Assembly (NCBI RefSeq): GCF_000282635.1
Contig: NZ_AKIW01000016.1
Coordinates: 1 to 64,000, forward strand
Direction of reading: 5' to 3'
Source: Variovorax sp. CF313
Lineage (GTDB): Bacteria; Pseudomonadota; Gammaproteobacteria; Burkholderiales; Burkholderiaceae_C
DNA length: 64,000 nucleotides
The notes beneath the pieces are model-generated. The model searched no databases, was not told the DNA's origin, and saw only the letters and a program-made list of their open reading frames with translations. The position numbers and the translations under genes were made by a program. Shown here piece after piece: positions 34,723 through 45,300 of the stretch (within the stretch, counting starts at the first letter, position 1; each line of letters opens with the position of its first letter).

Positions 34723-35541
34723 CTACTGAAGCACTTCCTCGGTCGTCACTTCAAAGCGCTCCAGCGTGTTCGCACCGAACACCATCGTGATCGGCACGTC
34801 CGCCGCGTCGCGCCCGCGCGCGATCACCACGCGGCCGATGCGCGGCGTGTTGTGGCGCGCGTCGAAGGTGTGCCAGCGGTTGCCCAGGTACACCTCGAAC
34901 CATGCGCTGAAGTCCATCGGAGAAGGCACCGGCGGAATGCCGATGTCGCCGAGATAGCCCGTCACGTAGCGCGCCGGAATGTTCATGCAGCGGCACAGGG
35001 TGATTGCGAGGTGCGCGAAGTCGCGGCATACGCCCGTGCCTTCGCGAAAGCCTTCCGTGGCGGTGCGCGTGGCCCGCGCGTTCCCGTAGTCGAAGCGCAG
35101 GTGCCGGTGCACGAAGTCGCAGATCGCCTGCACGCGCGACCAGCCCGGCGCCACGTTCGAGAAGTTGGCCCAGGCGAACTCCAGCAATTCGCTGTCGACC
35201 TCGCAATAGCGGCTCGGCAGCACGAAGGGCAGCGTGTCCACCGGCAGGTCGGCCGCCATGTGCCCGACGGCGCCGAAGTCCACCGGGTCGGGCCAGCCGG
35301 TGTCGTACACCACCGCGCGGTTGCGCAGGCGCACGCTCTTCACTCCCGGGGGGACGTGCACGCGCGCGCAGTGGTTGCCGAATCCGTCCAGGTAATGGTC
35401 GGTGGCCAGTGGCGGGCTGAGCGTGATGTTCTCCTCCCCTTGCAGGTCCCGGGCGCGCGAGGGATGCACCTGGAGCATGTAGATCACGGCCGTGGGGGCG
35501 GTGACGCCGAGTTCGATGTCGAAACCGATTCTGATCAGCAT
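34723..35541 (-). CDS. Transglutaminase-like cysteine protease family protein
   Basis: A 272-residue protein with a transglutaminase-core fold: catalytic Cys172 in GTGVCRDFAHL, His in NRWHTFDARHNTPR and the following Asp. The N-terminal region (GFDIELGVTAPTAVIYMLQVHPS, VRLRNRAVVYDTGWPD) is the bacterial transglutaminase N-domain. No signal peptide is visible, so it is probably cytoplasmic. Family members may act as peptidases or amidases on unknown substrates. The leader before the ATG at 35541 is unusually purine-rich on the coding strand (GAAGAAAGAAAGAAGAAAAG). The stop is 11 bases from the inverted repeat. Confidence 0.85.
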   Translation of the reverse strand: MLIRIGFDIELGVTAPTAVIYMLQVHPSRARDLQGEENITLSPPLATDHYLDGFGNHCARVHVPPGVKSVRLRNRAVVYDTGWPDPVDFGAVGHMAADLPVDTLPFVLPSRYCEVDSELLEFAWANFSNVAPGWSRVQAICDFVHRHLRFDYGNARATRTATEGFREGTGVCRDFAHLAITLCRCMNIPARYVTGYLGDIGIPPVPSPMDFSAWFEVYLGNRWHTFDARHNTPRIGRVVIARGRDAADVPITMVFGANTLERFEVTTEEVLQ

Positions 35542-35770
35542 GGTTCTTTTCTTCTTTCTTTCTTCCCTGTGTTGGACCCATGCTATGCGACGGCGCTCCC
35601 CGATCCCACGGCCAGGGCGCGCGAAGCTTCGTAGGCGGGCAGGAGGTGCTGTCGGCCCGCTCCTACCTCGTCCGCGTGCCTTCTCCCACAGCGGTGGAAG
35701 GGCGGCCACTACGGGGTCCGGGCGCCGCGAAACATAACCTTGCATTTCGCTTGCAGCCCCGGAGTGATCC

Positions 35771-35920
35771 ATGGAGTTCTCATCGCTTTTCGACTCGTTC
35801 ATCGGCACCTGGGGCGCTGAAATCCTGTTGTGGACCGTCGCCGCCGCGGCGGGCAGCATTTGCCTGATCGCCCTGGTCAACGTGCTCGACATGTTCCTCG
35901 ACAACAACGAAACGGGCTGA
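35771..35920 (+). CDS. 49-residue single-helix membrane protein upstream of the catalase
   Basis: A short open frame of 49 codons with a good GGAG ribosome binding site 6 bases before the ATG. The protein has a polar N-terminus (MEFSSLFDSFIGTWG), one membrane helix (about residues 17-39, ILLWTVAAAAGSICLIALVNVL) and an acidic tail (DMFLDNNETG). It ends 11 bases before the catalase ATG, so the two are likely co-transcribed. I do not recognise a family. It is too short for normal ORF cut-offs and could be missed in annotation. Confidence 0.6.
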   Translation: MEFSSLFDSFIGTWGAEILLWTVAAAAGSICLIALVNVLDMFLDNNETG

Positions 35921-35931
35921 ACGCCCACCCC

Positions 35932-38151
35932 ATGAAAGACTCCAGCAGATCCACGATGACGCCGCAGAACAAGGCTGCCGCAGGCCGCCGCGCCAGCGCC
36001 GCCAAGGCGGGCGGCGGCAGCAACGCCAAGCAGCTGCAGCTCGAAGGCTTCACCGTCGAGCATCCGACGACCCTGACCACCAACCAGGGTCTGCAGGTAC
36101 CCGACAACCACAACTCGCTGAAAGCGGGCGTGCGCGGTCCGACGCTGCTGGAAGACTTCATCCTGCGCGAGAAGATCACGCACTTCGACCACGAGCGCAT
36201 CCCGGAGCGCGCCGTGCACGCGCGCGGCTCGGCGGCGCACGGCTACTTCCAGGTCTACAAGTCGATGTCGCAGTTCACCTGCGCCGACTTCCTGCAGGAC
36301 CCGGACGTGAAGACGCCCGTGTTCGTGCGCTTCTCGACCGTGGCCGGCTCGCGCGGCTCGGCCGACACGGTGCGCGACGTGCGCGGCTTCGCCGTCAAGT
36401 TCTACACGCGCGAGGGCAACTACGACCTCGTGGGCAACAACATCCCGGTGTTCTTCATCCAGGACGCGATCAAGTTCCCCGACCTCATCCACGCCGTGAA
36501 GCCCGAGCCGCACCACGAGATGCCGCAGGCCGCGAGTGCGCACGACACCTTCTGGGACTTCGCCTCGCTGATGCCCGAGAGCACCCACATGCTGATGTGG
36601 GCCATGAGCGACCGCGCCATTCCGCGCAGCCTGCGCATGATGGAAGGCTTCGGCGTGCACACCTTCCGCTTCGTCAACAGCCGCGGCGAGAGCCACTTCG
36701 TGAAGTTCCACTGGAAGCCCAAGCTCGGCATTCATGGCCTCGCGTGGGACGAGGCGCAGAAGATCGCCGGCAAGGACCCGGACTTCCATCGGCGCGACCT
36801 GTGGGAAGCCATCGAGAACGGCGACTTCCCCGAGTGGGAGCTCGGCGTGCAGATGATCGCGCAGGACAAGGAGCACTCGCTGGGCTTCGACCTGCTCGAC
36901 CCCACCAAGCTGATTCCAGAAGAAATGGTGCCGGTGCAGAAGATCGGCAGGCTGGTGCTCAACCGCAACCCCGACAACTTCTTCGCCGAGACCGAGCAGG
37001 TGGCCTTCCATCCGGGCCACGTGGTGCCCGGCATCGACTTCAGCAACGACCCGCTGCTGCAGGGCCGCCTCTTCTCGTACACCGACACGCAGATCTCGCG
37101 CCTGGGCGGCGCCAACTTCCACGAGCTGCCCATCAACAAGGGCGTGTGCCCGTTCCACAACTTCCAGCGCGACGGCATGCACAGGCAGACCATCGCCCGC
37201 GGCCAGGTGGCCTACGAGCCCAACACGCTGGGCAGCGGCACGGAGTTCCGCGTGGACGGCGGCAGCCACGGCTTCCAGTCGTTTCCGGAAGAGACCGAGT
37301 CGCCCAAGATGCGCCGCCGCAGCCCCTCGTTCGACGACCACTTCACGCAGGCGCGCCTGTTCTTCAACAGCCAGAGCGCGGCCGAGAAGGAGCACATCAT
37401 CGCGGCCTTCCGCTTCGAGCTGTCGAAGCTCGACGTGCCGGCCATCCGCCAGCGCATGGTCGACAACCTTGCGCACGTGGACGAGAAGCTGGCACGCCGC
37501 GTGGCCGAGCCGCTGGGCATCGGCGAGCCCGATGCCAGGGCGGCGGCGGGGCGCGCGGGCTTTCGCGACCACCGCATATCGCTGCCCATCGACGAGTCGC
37601 CGGCGCTGCGCATGGTCGATACGGGCGACGGCTCCATCCGCACGCGCAGGGTCGCGGTCCTCGTGGCCGATGGTGTCGATTCGGCTTCGCTGAAGCCGAT
37701 CCGCGATGCGCTCGAGCAGGCCGGTGCGCAATGCAAGACAGTGGGCCCGAAGCTGGGCACCGTCGCCAGCGCATCGAAGCGCCAGATCGACGTCGACATG
37801 ACCTTCGCCAACACGCCCTCGGTGATGTTCGACGCCGTGCTCGTGCCGGCCGGCAGCGAGAGCGCCGCCGCGATGTCGGGCATCGGCGATGCGGTGCACT
37901 TCGTGCTCGAGGCCTACAAGCACTGCAAGGCGATCTGCACGGTGGGCGAGGGCGTGCGGCTGCTGTCCACGCTCGGTATCGCCGCGGACACGCCGCCCGC
38001 CGATGTGCCGGCGGGCGTGGTGGTGGCGGCCACGCCGGTCACCAACCTGGGCGACACGACGGCGGCGATGCAGGTGGCGAACGATTTCATCGCGGCCATC
38101 GCCAAGCACCGGCACTGGGACCGTGCGAATGTAGACGCGGTGCCCGCGTAG
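35932..38151 (+). CDS. katE: Large-subunit (clade 2, HPII-type) catalase
   Basis: A 739-residue monofunctional heme catalase that breaks down hydrogen peroxide. The catalytic His96 is in [14 protein letters not shown], distal [17 protein letters not shown] follows at about 168-183, and the proximal heme ligand is Tyr383 in [15 protein letters not shown]. The extra C-terminal flavodoxin-like domain (about 565-739, [16 protein letters not shown] and [12 protein letters not shown]) marks the large-subunit clade. ATG 35932 is preferred; the longer frame would run through the 49-residue gene. No terminator is evident before the CHAT operon. Confidence 0.96.
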   Translation: MKDSSRSTMTPQNKAAAGRRASAAKAGGGSNAKQLQLEGFTVEHPTTLTTNQGLQVPDNHNSLKAGVRGPTLLEDFILREKITHFDHERIPERAVHARGSAAHGYFQVYKSMSQFTCADFLQDPDVKTPVFVRFSTVAGSRGSADTVRDVRGFAVKFYTREGNYDLVGNNIPVFFIQDAIKFPDLIHAVKPEPHHEMPQAASAHDTFWDFASLMPESTHMLMWAMSDRAIPRSLRMMEGFGVHTFRFVNSRGESHFVKFHWKPKLGIHGLAWDEAQKIAGKDPDFHRRDLWEAIENGDFPEWELGVQMIAQDKEHSLGFDLLDPTKLIPEEMVPVQKIGRLVLNRNPDNFFAETEQVAFHPGHVVPGIDFSNDPLLQGRLFSYTDTQISRLGGANFHELPINKGVCPFHNFQRDGMHRQTIARGQVAYEPNTLGSGTEFRVDGGSHGFQSFPEETESPKMRRRSPSFDDHFTQARLFFNSQSAAEKEHIIAAFRFELSKLDVPAIRQRMVDNLAHVDEKLARRVAEPLGIGEPDARAAAGRAGFRDHRISLPIDESPALRMVDTGDGSIRTRRVAVLVADGVDSASLKPIRDALEQAGAQCKTVGPKLGTVASASKRQIDVDMTFANTPSVMFDAVLVPAGSESAAAMSGIGDAVHFVLEAYKHCKAICTVGEGVRLLSTLGIAADTPPADVPAGVVVAATPVTNLGDTTAAMQVANDFIAAIAKHRHWDRANVDAVPA

Positions 38152-38293
38152 TCCATTTGCGCTAGACCGTATTGCGAATAGGCGCGGCAGGAGGCCGCTC
38201 CTAGACTTTCCCCCCGAGGCCTGAACGGCGCGCACTCTCGCGACGTCGATGGTCCGCTGACCGCGGGCTCACAGGGCTGCGCACGGGGGTCCA

Positions 38294-40465
38294 ATGGCTT
38301 GGTTTTCGAGATGGGGATGGCAGCGCCCGGCACGTTGTCGTGCAGCTGTCGCGAGTGCTCTCGGTCTTGCAGGCATTCTTTTCCTGGGCTTCGGCCCTCC
38401 GGCATCGGCACAGCAGCAGCAACGTCCAGCAGCGCCGGCGGTGTCGTCGAATGCCGAAGCCGCAGCCAGCAAGATGGAGCAGGCCCGCCTGGACGACACC
38501 GACACCTTGCTGGCATTGACCAGCGAGGGCGCGGTGCTCTACGGGCAGGACGCGGTCAAGCTCTCGGGTTACCAATACTGCAGCCAGGCCGTCGCACTGG
38601 CGGAGGCCGGCGAGTTCCGCCAGAGCGTGCGCGCCGCGAGCAAGGCGCTGCACCTGGCCAACGCCACCAACGATCCGAACCTGATGGCCATGGCCAACCG
38701 CGACCTGGCCATCGTCTACAGCTACTCGGGCCAGCTCGAGAAGGCCGAGGAGTTCGCACGCGAAGCGCTCAAGCACCCGGCGCGCGATCCCAAGCTGGTG
38801 GTCGGCCCGGTGCAGAAAGTGATCGGCGACGTGCGCACGCGCCGCGGCGATTTCTCCGGCGCGGTGCTCAGCTACGACGAGGCATTGGCCAACAGCTCGC
38901 CGCGCTATGCACCGCTGGTGCAGGCCTCGCTGGTCAATGCGCTGATCGAATCGGGCGACCCGGCGCGGGCACGCGAAGTGCTTGGTGCCATGGCGCCGCC
39001 GAAGGACGCACCGCTCACCGCGCAGCTCGACCGCACCCGCGCGCGGCTGCTGCTGGCCGAGAACAAGCCCGCCGAGGCGCGCGACATGTACCGCGCACTC
39101 ACCGCGCGGCAGGTCGGCGCCGACACCGAGTACTACCGCCTCTGGGCCTGGGACGGCGTGGCGCGCAGCGAACTCGCGCTGGGCCAGAAGCAGGCCGCGG
39201 CCGAAGCCGTGGGCCGCGCGCTCGGCGACGTCGACAAGGTGCGTGCCAAATTCCGCAGCGAGGAATTCAAGATGGGCCTGTTCTCGGACCTGCAATCGGT
39301 GTTCGAGCGCGGCGTGGCCATCTACAGCGACGCGGGCGATGCGCGCCAGGCCTTCGAGGTGAGCGAGCACAGCCGCTCGCGCGCATTGCTCGACGCGGTG
39401 CGCGGCCGGGCCAAGATCAACGAGCAGGCCGCCAACACCGTCGATCTCGCCGCGCTGCAGCGCATGCTGGCACCCGACGAGCGCGTGGTGCAGTTCCACT
39501 CGCTGCCCGACCGCCTCGTGGTGTGGGTCGTGAGTTCCGGCGACATCGCCGAGAAGACGGTGGCCGTGAAGCGCGACGACCTCAACGAGCTGGTCGAGAC
39601 CTTCCGCAATTCCATCGTGCGCGGCCGCCGCGCCGCCATCACCAACGCAGACAAGCTGGGCGCCGCGCTGCTCGGGCCGCTCGGTCTCGCGCCGGGGCAG
39701 CGGCTGATCGTGGTGCCGCACGGGCCTTTGCACTACCTGCCGTTCCAGGCGCTGCGGCTGGATGGCCGTTACGTCATCGAGAAGCATCCGGTGGCCGTGG
39801 CGCCGTCGATCAGCATCGCCGTGCAGCTCGCGCAGCGCACGCCGCGCGTGAACGCGTCGCTTACCGCCTTCGGCAATCCGCGCATCGAGGACAAGTACGA
39901 CCTGCCCGGCGCCGAGACCGAGGTGAAGCAGCTCGCGCAGCTGTTCCCGCGCAACACCGTGTACATGGGCGCGGCCGCCACCAAGACGCAGTTTCGCGAC
40001 GTGGCCACGCGCTCGCCGCTGATGCATGTGGCGGCGCATGCCGAGGCCGACGCGGTCGATCCGCTGTACTCGCGCATCCTGTTGGCCAACGAAGGCGGCA
40101 AGCAGAATTTTCTGGAAGCGCACGAGATCCTCGGGCTGCCGATGGACGGCACCGCGCTGGTCACACTGTCGGCCTGCGAGTCGGGCCTCGGGCGCATCGC
40201 ACAAGGCGACGAGGTGCTGGGCTTCACGCGCTCGTTCCTCTCGGCCGGCAGCTCCAGCCTGATCGCCTCGCTGTGGCCGGTGTCGGACGACGCGACCGCG
40301 GTGCTCATGAGCACGCTCTACGGCGAGCTGGCCAAGGGGCGCGACATCCAGAAGGCCATGCAGGCCGGACAACTCGCGGTGTTGAAGGACCCCAAGATGT
40401 CCCATCCCTTCTTCTGGGCGCCGTTCAACCTGATCGGCAACTGGCGTCTTACGGTGGGGGGATGA
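38294..40465 (+). CDS. Exported TPR-CHAT caspase-like protease
   Basis: A 723-residue protein with an N-terminal signal peptide (hydrophobic 18-38, ending near ASAQ). It has a helical TPR-like region (about 65-330, AVALAEAGEFRQSVRAASKALHLA, YSGQLEKAEEFAREAL) and a C-terminal CHAT domain (about 430-720). The catalytic dyad is visible: His582 in HVAAHAEAD and Cys628 in LSACESGLG, 46 residues apart as in caspase-fold enzymes. CHAT proteins are clan CD cysteine peptidases. Here it is exported and is the first gene ahead of tpsB (139-base gap) and tpsA, so processing of the secreted TpsA or regulation of the pore is the natural hypothesis. Confidence 0.88.
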   Translation: MAWFSRWGWQRPARCRAAVASALGLAGILFLGFGPPASAQQQQRPAAPAVSSNAEAAASKMEQARLDDTDTLLALTSEGAVLYGQDAVKLSGYQYCSQAVALAEAGEFRQSVRAASKALHLANATNDPNLMAMANRDLAIVYSYSGQLEKAEEFAREALKHPARDPKLVVGPVQKVIGDVRTRRGDFSGAVLSYDEALANSSPRYAPLVQASLVNALIESGDPARAREVLGAMAPPKDAPLTAQLDRTRARLLLAENKPAEARDMYRALTARQVGADTEYYRLWAWDGVARSELALGQKQAAAEAVGRALGDVDKVRAKFRSEEFKMGLFSDLQSVFERGVAIYSDAGDARQAFEVSEHSRSRALLDAVRGRAKINEQAANTVDLAALQRMLAPDERVVQFHSLPDRLVVWVVSSGDIAEKTVAVKRDDLNELVETFRNSIVRGRRAAITNADKLGAALLGPLGLAPGQRLIVVPHGPLHYLPFQALRLDGRYVIEKHPVAVAPSISIAVQLAQRTPRVNASLTAFGNPRIEDKYDLPGAETEVKQLAQLFPRNTVYMGAAATKTQFRDVATRSPLMHVAAHAEADAVDPLYSRILLANEGGKQNFLEAHEILGLPMDGTALVTLSACESGLGRIAQGDEVLGFTRSFLSAGSSSLIASLWPVSDDATAVLMSTLYGELAKGRDIQKAMQAGQLAVLKDPKMSHPFFWAPFNLIGNWRLTVGG

Positions 40466-40604
40466 GATGACGTGCCTTGTTTTTGAAGAGCGCTGTTTGG
40501 GGGGCGATCACGCCGACGGTGGACATTCGCGGAGGGGAGTACCCGGTGGCCTGTGCACGCACCCCGAACAGCCAGCAACGCAACGCGCAACGGAGCACTG
40601 ACAT

Positions 40605-42311
40605 ATGCGCGCCAGTCAACGCCCCACCCCGATTGCCTTCGCAGTCACAGCCTTGGTCAGTGCAACCTTGCTGGTCGCAGCCGAGCGTACGCACGCGTCC
40701 GATACCAACACTTTGCTGTCGACCCAGGACCCCTGCGGCACCTGCGATCGCCCGCTCGCGCAAGCCCCCACCGGTGCCGTCGCACCGCAGAGCCTGCCCG
40801 CGCCGCCGCGCCCCGCCGGCTCGACGTTCAGGCTCAACGACTTGCGGCTCAACGGCGTGAAAGCGCTGAGCAACGAAGAACTGCAATCCATCACCGCCCC
40901 CTACATCGGCCGCGACGTCACGCTCGGCGATCTCGAAGAACTCGCGAAGGCCATCACCGCACGCTACAAGGAGCGCGGCTACTTCCTGGCGCAGGCCGTG
41001 GTGCCGGTGCAGACCGTGCGCGACGGCATCGTCGAGATCAGTGTGATCGAAGGCCGCCTCGGCAAGGTCGACGTGGTGGTCGCGCCCGATGCGCCGACCA
41101 GCGAATCGCGCGTGCGCGGCTTCCTCGCGCCACTGCAGCCCGGCGAGGCCGTGAGCGCGCCGGCTTATGAGCGCGCCATGCTGCTGCTGTCCGACCAGCC
41201 CGGCGTCAAGGTGTCCTCGGGCCTGCAGGAAGGCTCGCAGCCCGGCACCACCGATCTTTCGGTCGAAGTGGCGGCCGCGCCGCGCTGGGCCTTCACCGCT
41301 GAAGCCGACAACCACGGCACGAAGGAGTCGGGCCGCTACCGCATCGGCGGCACGGCGCGCTGGCTCAGCCCCTTCGGCATCGGCGACAACCTCGACATGC
41401 GCCTGATGGTGTCCGACAGCAATGCGCTGCAGTTCGGCCGCATCGCCTACGAGGCGCCCATCGGCACCAGCGGGCTGCGCGCGGGGGTCGGGCTGTCGCG
41501 CGTCAACTACGAGCTGGGCGGCGAGTTCTCCGAGCTCGGCGCACAGGGCCGCGCCGACGTGTTCGACCTTTCGCTCAGCTACCCGCTCATCCGCCAACGC
41601 CAGCAAAACCTGTTCCTGCGCCTGGGCGCCGACATCAAGGACCTGACCGACGAGATCGGCGTGGCCGACGTGCGCGTGAAGAAGCGCGTGCGCGGCCTGG
41701 GCCTCGGCTGGACCTGGGAGCGGCGCGACGAGGTGCTGGGCGGCGGCTACTGGGCCAGCTCGGGCACGCTGTACCACGGCCGGCTGTCCATCGACGACCC
41801 GGCGACGCGGGAGGCCGACCAGGCCCTGGGCGGACGGCGCACCGAAGGCGGTTTCTCCAAGCTGAGCTTCCAGCTGTCCCGCCTGCAGGCCATCGTTCCC
41901 AGGCATTCGCTGTACCTGTCCGTCGGCGGCCAGTGGGCCAGCAGGAACCTCGATCCGTCGGAGAAGCTCGCGCTCGGCGGCGCACGCGCCGTGCGGGCCT
42001 ATCCGTCGGGCGAGGTGCTGGTCGACCAGGGCGTGATCGGCACCGTCGAGTGGCGCTGGTCCTTCAACGAAGAGCTCACGCCCTTCCTGTTCTACGACGC
42101 CGCGCACGGCAAGCTCTCGCGCAGCCCCACGCCCTTCGACGGCAGCAACAGCCGCAGCGTGCGCGGCTACGGCGTCGGCGTGAGCTGGTCGCGGCCCGGC
42201 AACTTCTCGATCAACGCGACGCTGGCCTGGCGCGATGGCACGGCACCGGCGCAGACCGACGGCGGCGGGCGCAATCCGCGGCTGTACGTCCAGCTTCAAA
42301 AGGCGTTCTGA
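40605..42311 (+). CDS. Two-partner secretion outer-membrane transporter TpsB (ShlB/FhaC/HecB family)
   Basis: A 568-residue Omp85-superfamily pore that exports the TpsA protein. The signal peptide ends near residue 31. A Pro-rich linker is followed by two POTRA domains (about 75-225, FRLNDLRLNGVKALSNEELQ, and IEGRLGKVDVVV). A 16-strand barrel follows (about 230-568) with the conserved loop-6 motif LGGARAVRAYPSGE (VRGY in FhaC, VRAY here) and a terminal Phe. An ATG with CGGAG about 8-14 bases upstream starts the gene. Two bases separate its stop from the tpsA start, so the two are tightly coupled. Confidence 0.92.
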   Translation: MRASQRPTPIAFAVTALVSATLLVAAERTHASDTNTLLSTQDPCGTCDRPLAQAPTGAVAPQSLPAPPRPAGSTFRLNDLRLNGVKALSNEELQSITAPYIGRDVTLGDLEELAKAITARYKERGYFLAQAVVPVQTVRDGIVEISVIEGRLGKVDVVVAPDAPTSESRVRGFLAPLQPGEAVSAPAYERAMLLLSDQPGVKVSSGLQEGSQPGTTDLSVEVAAAPRWAFTAEADNHGTKESGRYRIGGTARWLSPFGIGDNLDMRLMVSDSNALQFGRIAYEAPIGTSGLRAGVGLSRVNYELGGEFSELGAQGRADVFDLSLSYPLIRQRQQNLFLRLGADIKDLTDEIGVADVRVKKRVRGLGLGWTWERRDEVLGGGYWASSGTLYHGRLSIDDPATREADQALGGRRTEGGFSKLSFQLSRLQAIVPRHSLYLSVGGQWASRNLDPSEKLALGGARAVRAYPSGEVLVDQGVIGTVEWRWSFNEELTPFLFYDAAHGKLSRSPTPFDGSNSRSVRGYGVGVSWSRPGNFSINATLAWRDGTAPAQTDGGGRNPRLYVQLQKAF

Positions 42312-42313
42312 CC

Positions 42314-45300
42314 ATGACGCATCGCACGCCCCCCTCGTTCCGGCTGCCGCTGCGGCCGCTGGCGCTCTCGCTGATTTGCGCAGGGGCGCTCCCCGCCATT
42401 GCCCAGACGCTGCCCACCGGCTTCCAGCCCATTGCCGGCAACGTCACGATGTCGCAGCTCGCGAACGTGATGACCATCAACCAGGGCCTTGCGCGCGGCA
42501 TCGTCAACTGGACCGGCTTCTCCATCGGCGCGGGCGGCGTGGTGAACATCACCCAGCCGGGTGCGTCGAGCGTGCTGCTCAACCGCGTGACGGGCAACGA
42601 GCTTTCCACCATCGCGGGCCAGCTCAACGCCAACGGGCGCATCGTGCTGGTCAACCCCAACGGCGTGCTGTTCAGCCAGGGCGCGACGGTGAACGTGGGC
42701 GGCCTCATCGCTTCCACGCTGGCCATGACGACCAGCGACGCGGACTTCCTCAACGAAAACACCAGGCGGTTCACGTTCGAGCGCGCAGACGACAACGTCG
42801 CGACGGTGATCAATGCCGGGCGCATCACCGCGACCGGCGGCGGCCCCGTGGTGCTGATGGGCGCGACGGTGGCCAACACCCGCGTGGGCGACGACGCCAA
42901 CAGCGGCCGCATCGCCGCCGACGGCGGCACCGTCGCGCTGGCGTCGGGCCGCAAGGTCACGCTTGACCTCGCGGGTGACGGGCTGACCAACATCGTCATT
43001 TCGACGGACACCATGGCCACCCATGCGAGCGTCGGCAACACCGGCACGCTGCAGGCCGACGGCGGCCGCGTGGCGGTCATGGGGCGGTCGGCCACCGTGG
43101 GCGAACTGGTCGTCAACCAGCGCGGCACGGTGCGCGCGCGCACGGTGGGCACGCGCAACGGCGAGATCTTCCTGGGCGGCGGCCAGGACAACGAGGTCCA
43201 GGTGACCGGTGGCACGCTCGACGCCACGGGCACTGCGGCCGGCGAGCGCGGTGGCGACATCCGCATCACCGCCGGAAAGGTCACCCTGCAGGGGACGGGT
43301 GACGGCATCAAGACGGTGGCTGATGCCAGCGGCCAAGCGGGCGGTGGCTCGGTCATGGTGCAGGGCTACGACGTGGCGCTGTCGGCCGGCTCGGTGCTGA
43401 GTGCCGATGCCAGGAGCGCCGGCGCGGGCGGCACGGTCAGTGTGGGCACGGCCAGCGGCACGGCCTTTCCGGGCGATGCGGAAAACGCCCTGCCGTTGCG
43501 CGAATCGCACCTGCAGGCCTTCGGTGAACTCACTGCACGCGGCGCCGGCAGCGGCGCGGGCGGCAACATTGCGACCTCGGGCGATTTCGTGCGCATCGAC
43601 CCCTCACGCGTGGACGCCGGCGGCGGCGCACAGGGCGGCGCCAACGGCCGCTGGACGCTGTCGACCGGCGCCGACCTGGGTGTGGACCAGACCCTGCCGG
43701 CCTACGACGGCGGCTACCCGCAGCTGTCTTCCAGCAATGTGAGCGCCAGCGCCGTGGGCGCCGCGCTGGGCCGGGGAACCGACGTCACACTGGCCAGCAC
43801 ACGCACCGGCGACAACGCGGGCGTGACCTTCGGCAACGGCGCGCAGGTCGTGAAGAACGAAGGCGGCACCGCCACGCTGCGAGTCGACTCGGGCGGCGGC
43901 ATCGCCATGGCCAGCGGTTCGGCCATCGACGCGCGCATCGGCGCGCTCAACGTCGACTTCAACGCCGACGCCAGCGGCGTGGTGGCCAAGAACGCCACGC
44001 AGGTGAACGCCGGCGGCGGCAACCCGAGCTACGAGCTCGACTACGGCGCCTCGATCGGCCTGACCGACGCCACCATCAACGCCAACGGCGGCAACATCCG
44101 CTTCTTCGGCCAGGGCGATGCCGTCAATGGGCGCGCCGTCGGCGGCTCGGTGTCGAACAGCGACGACGCCTGGCGCGACGGCATCGCGCTGAACGGCAGC
44201 ACGCTGGCCACCACCGGCAGCGGGCAGGTTTCGCTGCGCGGCCAGGGCCGCACCCGTGTCGACACGCAGGACAGCAGCACCAACTTCGTCTACCGGGCCA
44301 CCGACGGCGTCACGCTGCAGGGCAGCGAGGTGCAGGCCGGCAGCGGCGGCGTCACCATCGACGGACTGGCCGCGCTCGGCGGCGGCGGCGTGCGGATCGG
44401 CGATGGCTCCGGTCTGGAGACACCGGGCAACGTGTCGGTCACGGGCCGCGGCGCGACCTGGACCGACAACACGTTGCCGGCCGGCTCGATCGGCACCACA
44501 ACGGCTGTGGACATCGACAGCTCGTTCATCAACGCAGGCGGCGACGTGCGCATCGAAGGCACGGGCGCGAACCTCGAGGCGCTGAACAAGTACCTCGGCT
44601 TCGCGGCCAATGGCCGCACGGCGGGCGGCGGCAACGGCGTGGCGCTGTCGGGCGGCGTGACGGCGGGCGACGGCCGGCGCATCGACGTGGTGGGCAAGGC
44701 AGGCAGCGCGGGCTTCACCGCCGCGCTGGACGGCGGCGGCGGCATCGTTACCACGCCCACCGGCGAGTCGATCTATGGCGTGGCGGTGAGCGCCGACGCG
44801 TCGCAGCCCAACCCGCTGCGCACGGCGGGTGGCACGATCGCCATCGACGGGCTGGGCACCGACGTTGCCCTGCGCATGAACACCTTCGGCTCGGGCCTGA
44901 GCGTGCCCCAGGGCGCGATGCTGTCCGTGGCCAGCAGCGGCGGCCGGGGCGGCAGCATCTCGATCAGCGGGGGCAACGTGCTCGTCGATGGCTCGCAGAA
45001 CTTCGACGGCACGCCGCTGGTCGCGCGCCTGGACGCCAGCGGCGCCACGGGCGGCGGCAGCATCGACATCGCGGCCACCAACGTCATCGCGCTCGGCACA
45101 AACACCGCCCTGGACGCCAGCGGCACCTCGGCATCGGGCAACGGCGGCAGCGTGAAGGTGGTGGCGGGCGACACGCTGCGTGCGCACGGCAGCCTGTCGG
45201 CGCGCGGCGGTGCGGGCACGGGCAACGGCGGCCTGGTGGAAACCTCCGCGCCGCACTTCGACCTGTCGGGTGTGCAGGTGGATGCCTCGACGACGGGCGG

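Noticed and set aside
34723..38235. A minus-strand open frame of about 1,170 codons through the antisense of katE
   Set aside because: The upstream part is opposite the well-supported catalase and has the biased composition of a GC-rich shadow frame. Only the transglutaminase part (34723-35541) shows family motifs and a sensible start.
38152..38293. Possible extra gene or mobile element in the gap between katE and the CHAT gene
   Set aside because: No start with a coding-like frame was found. The segment has only short GC-rich hairpins and is most simply the CHAT operon's leader and promoter.
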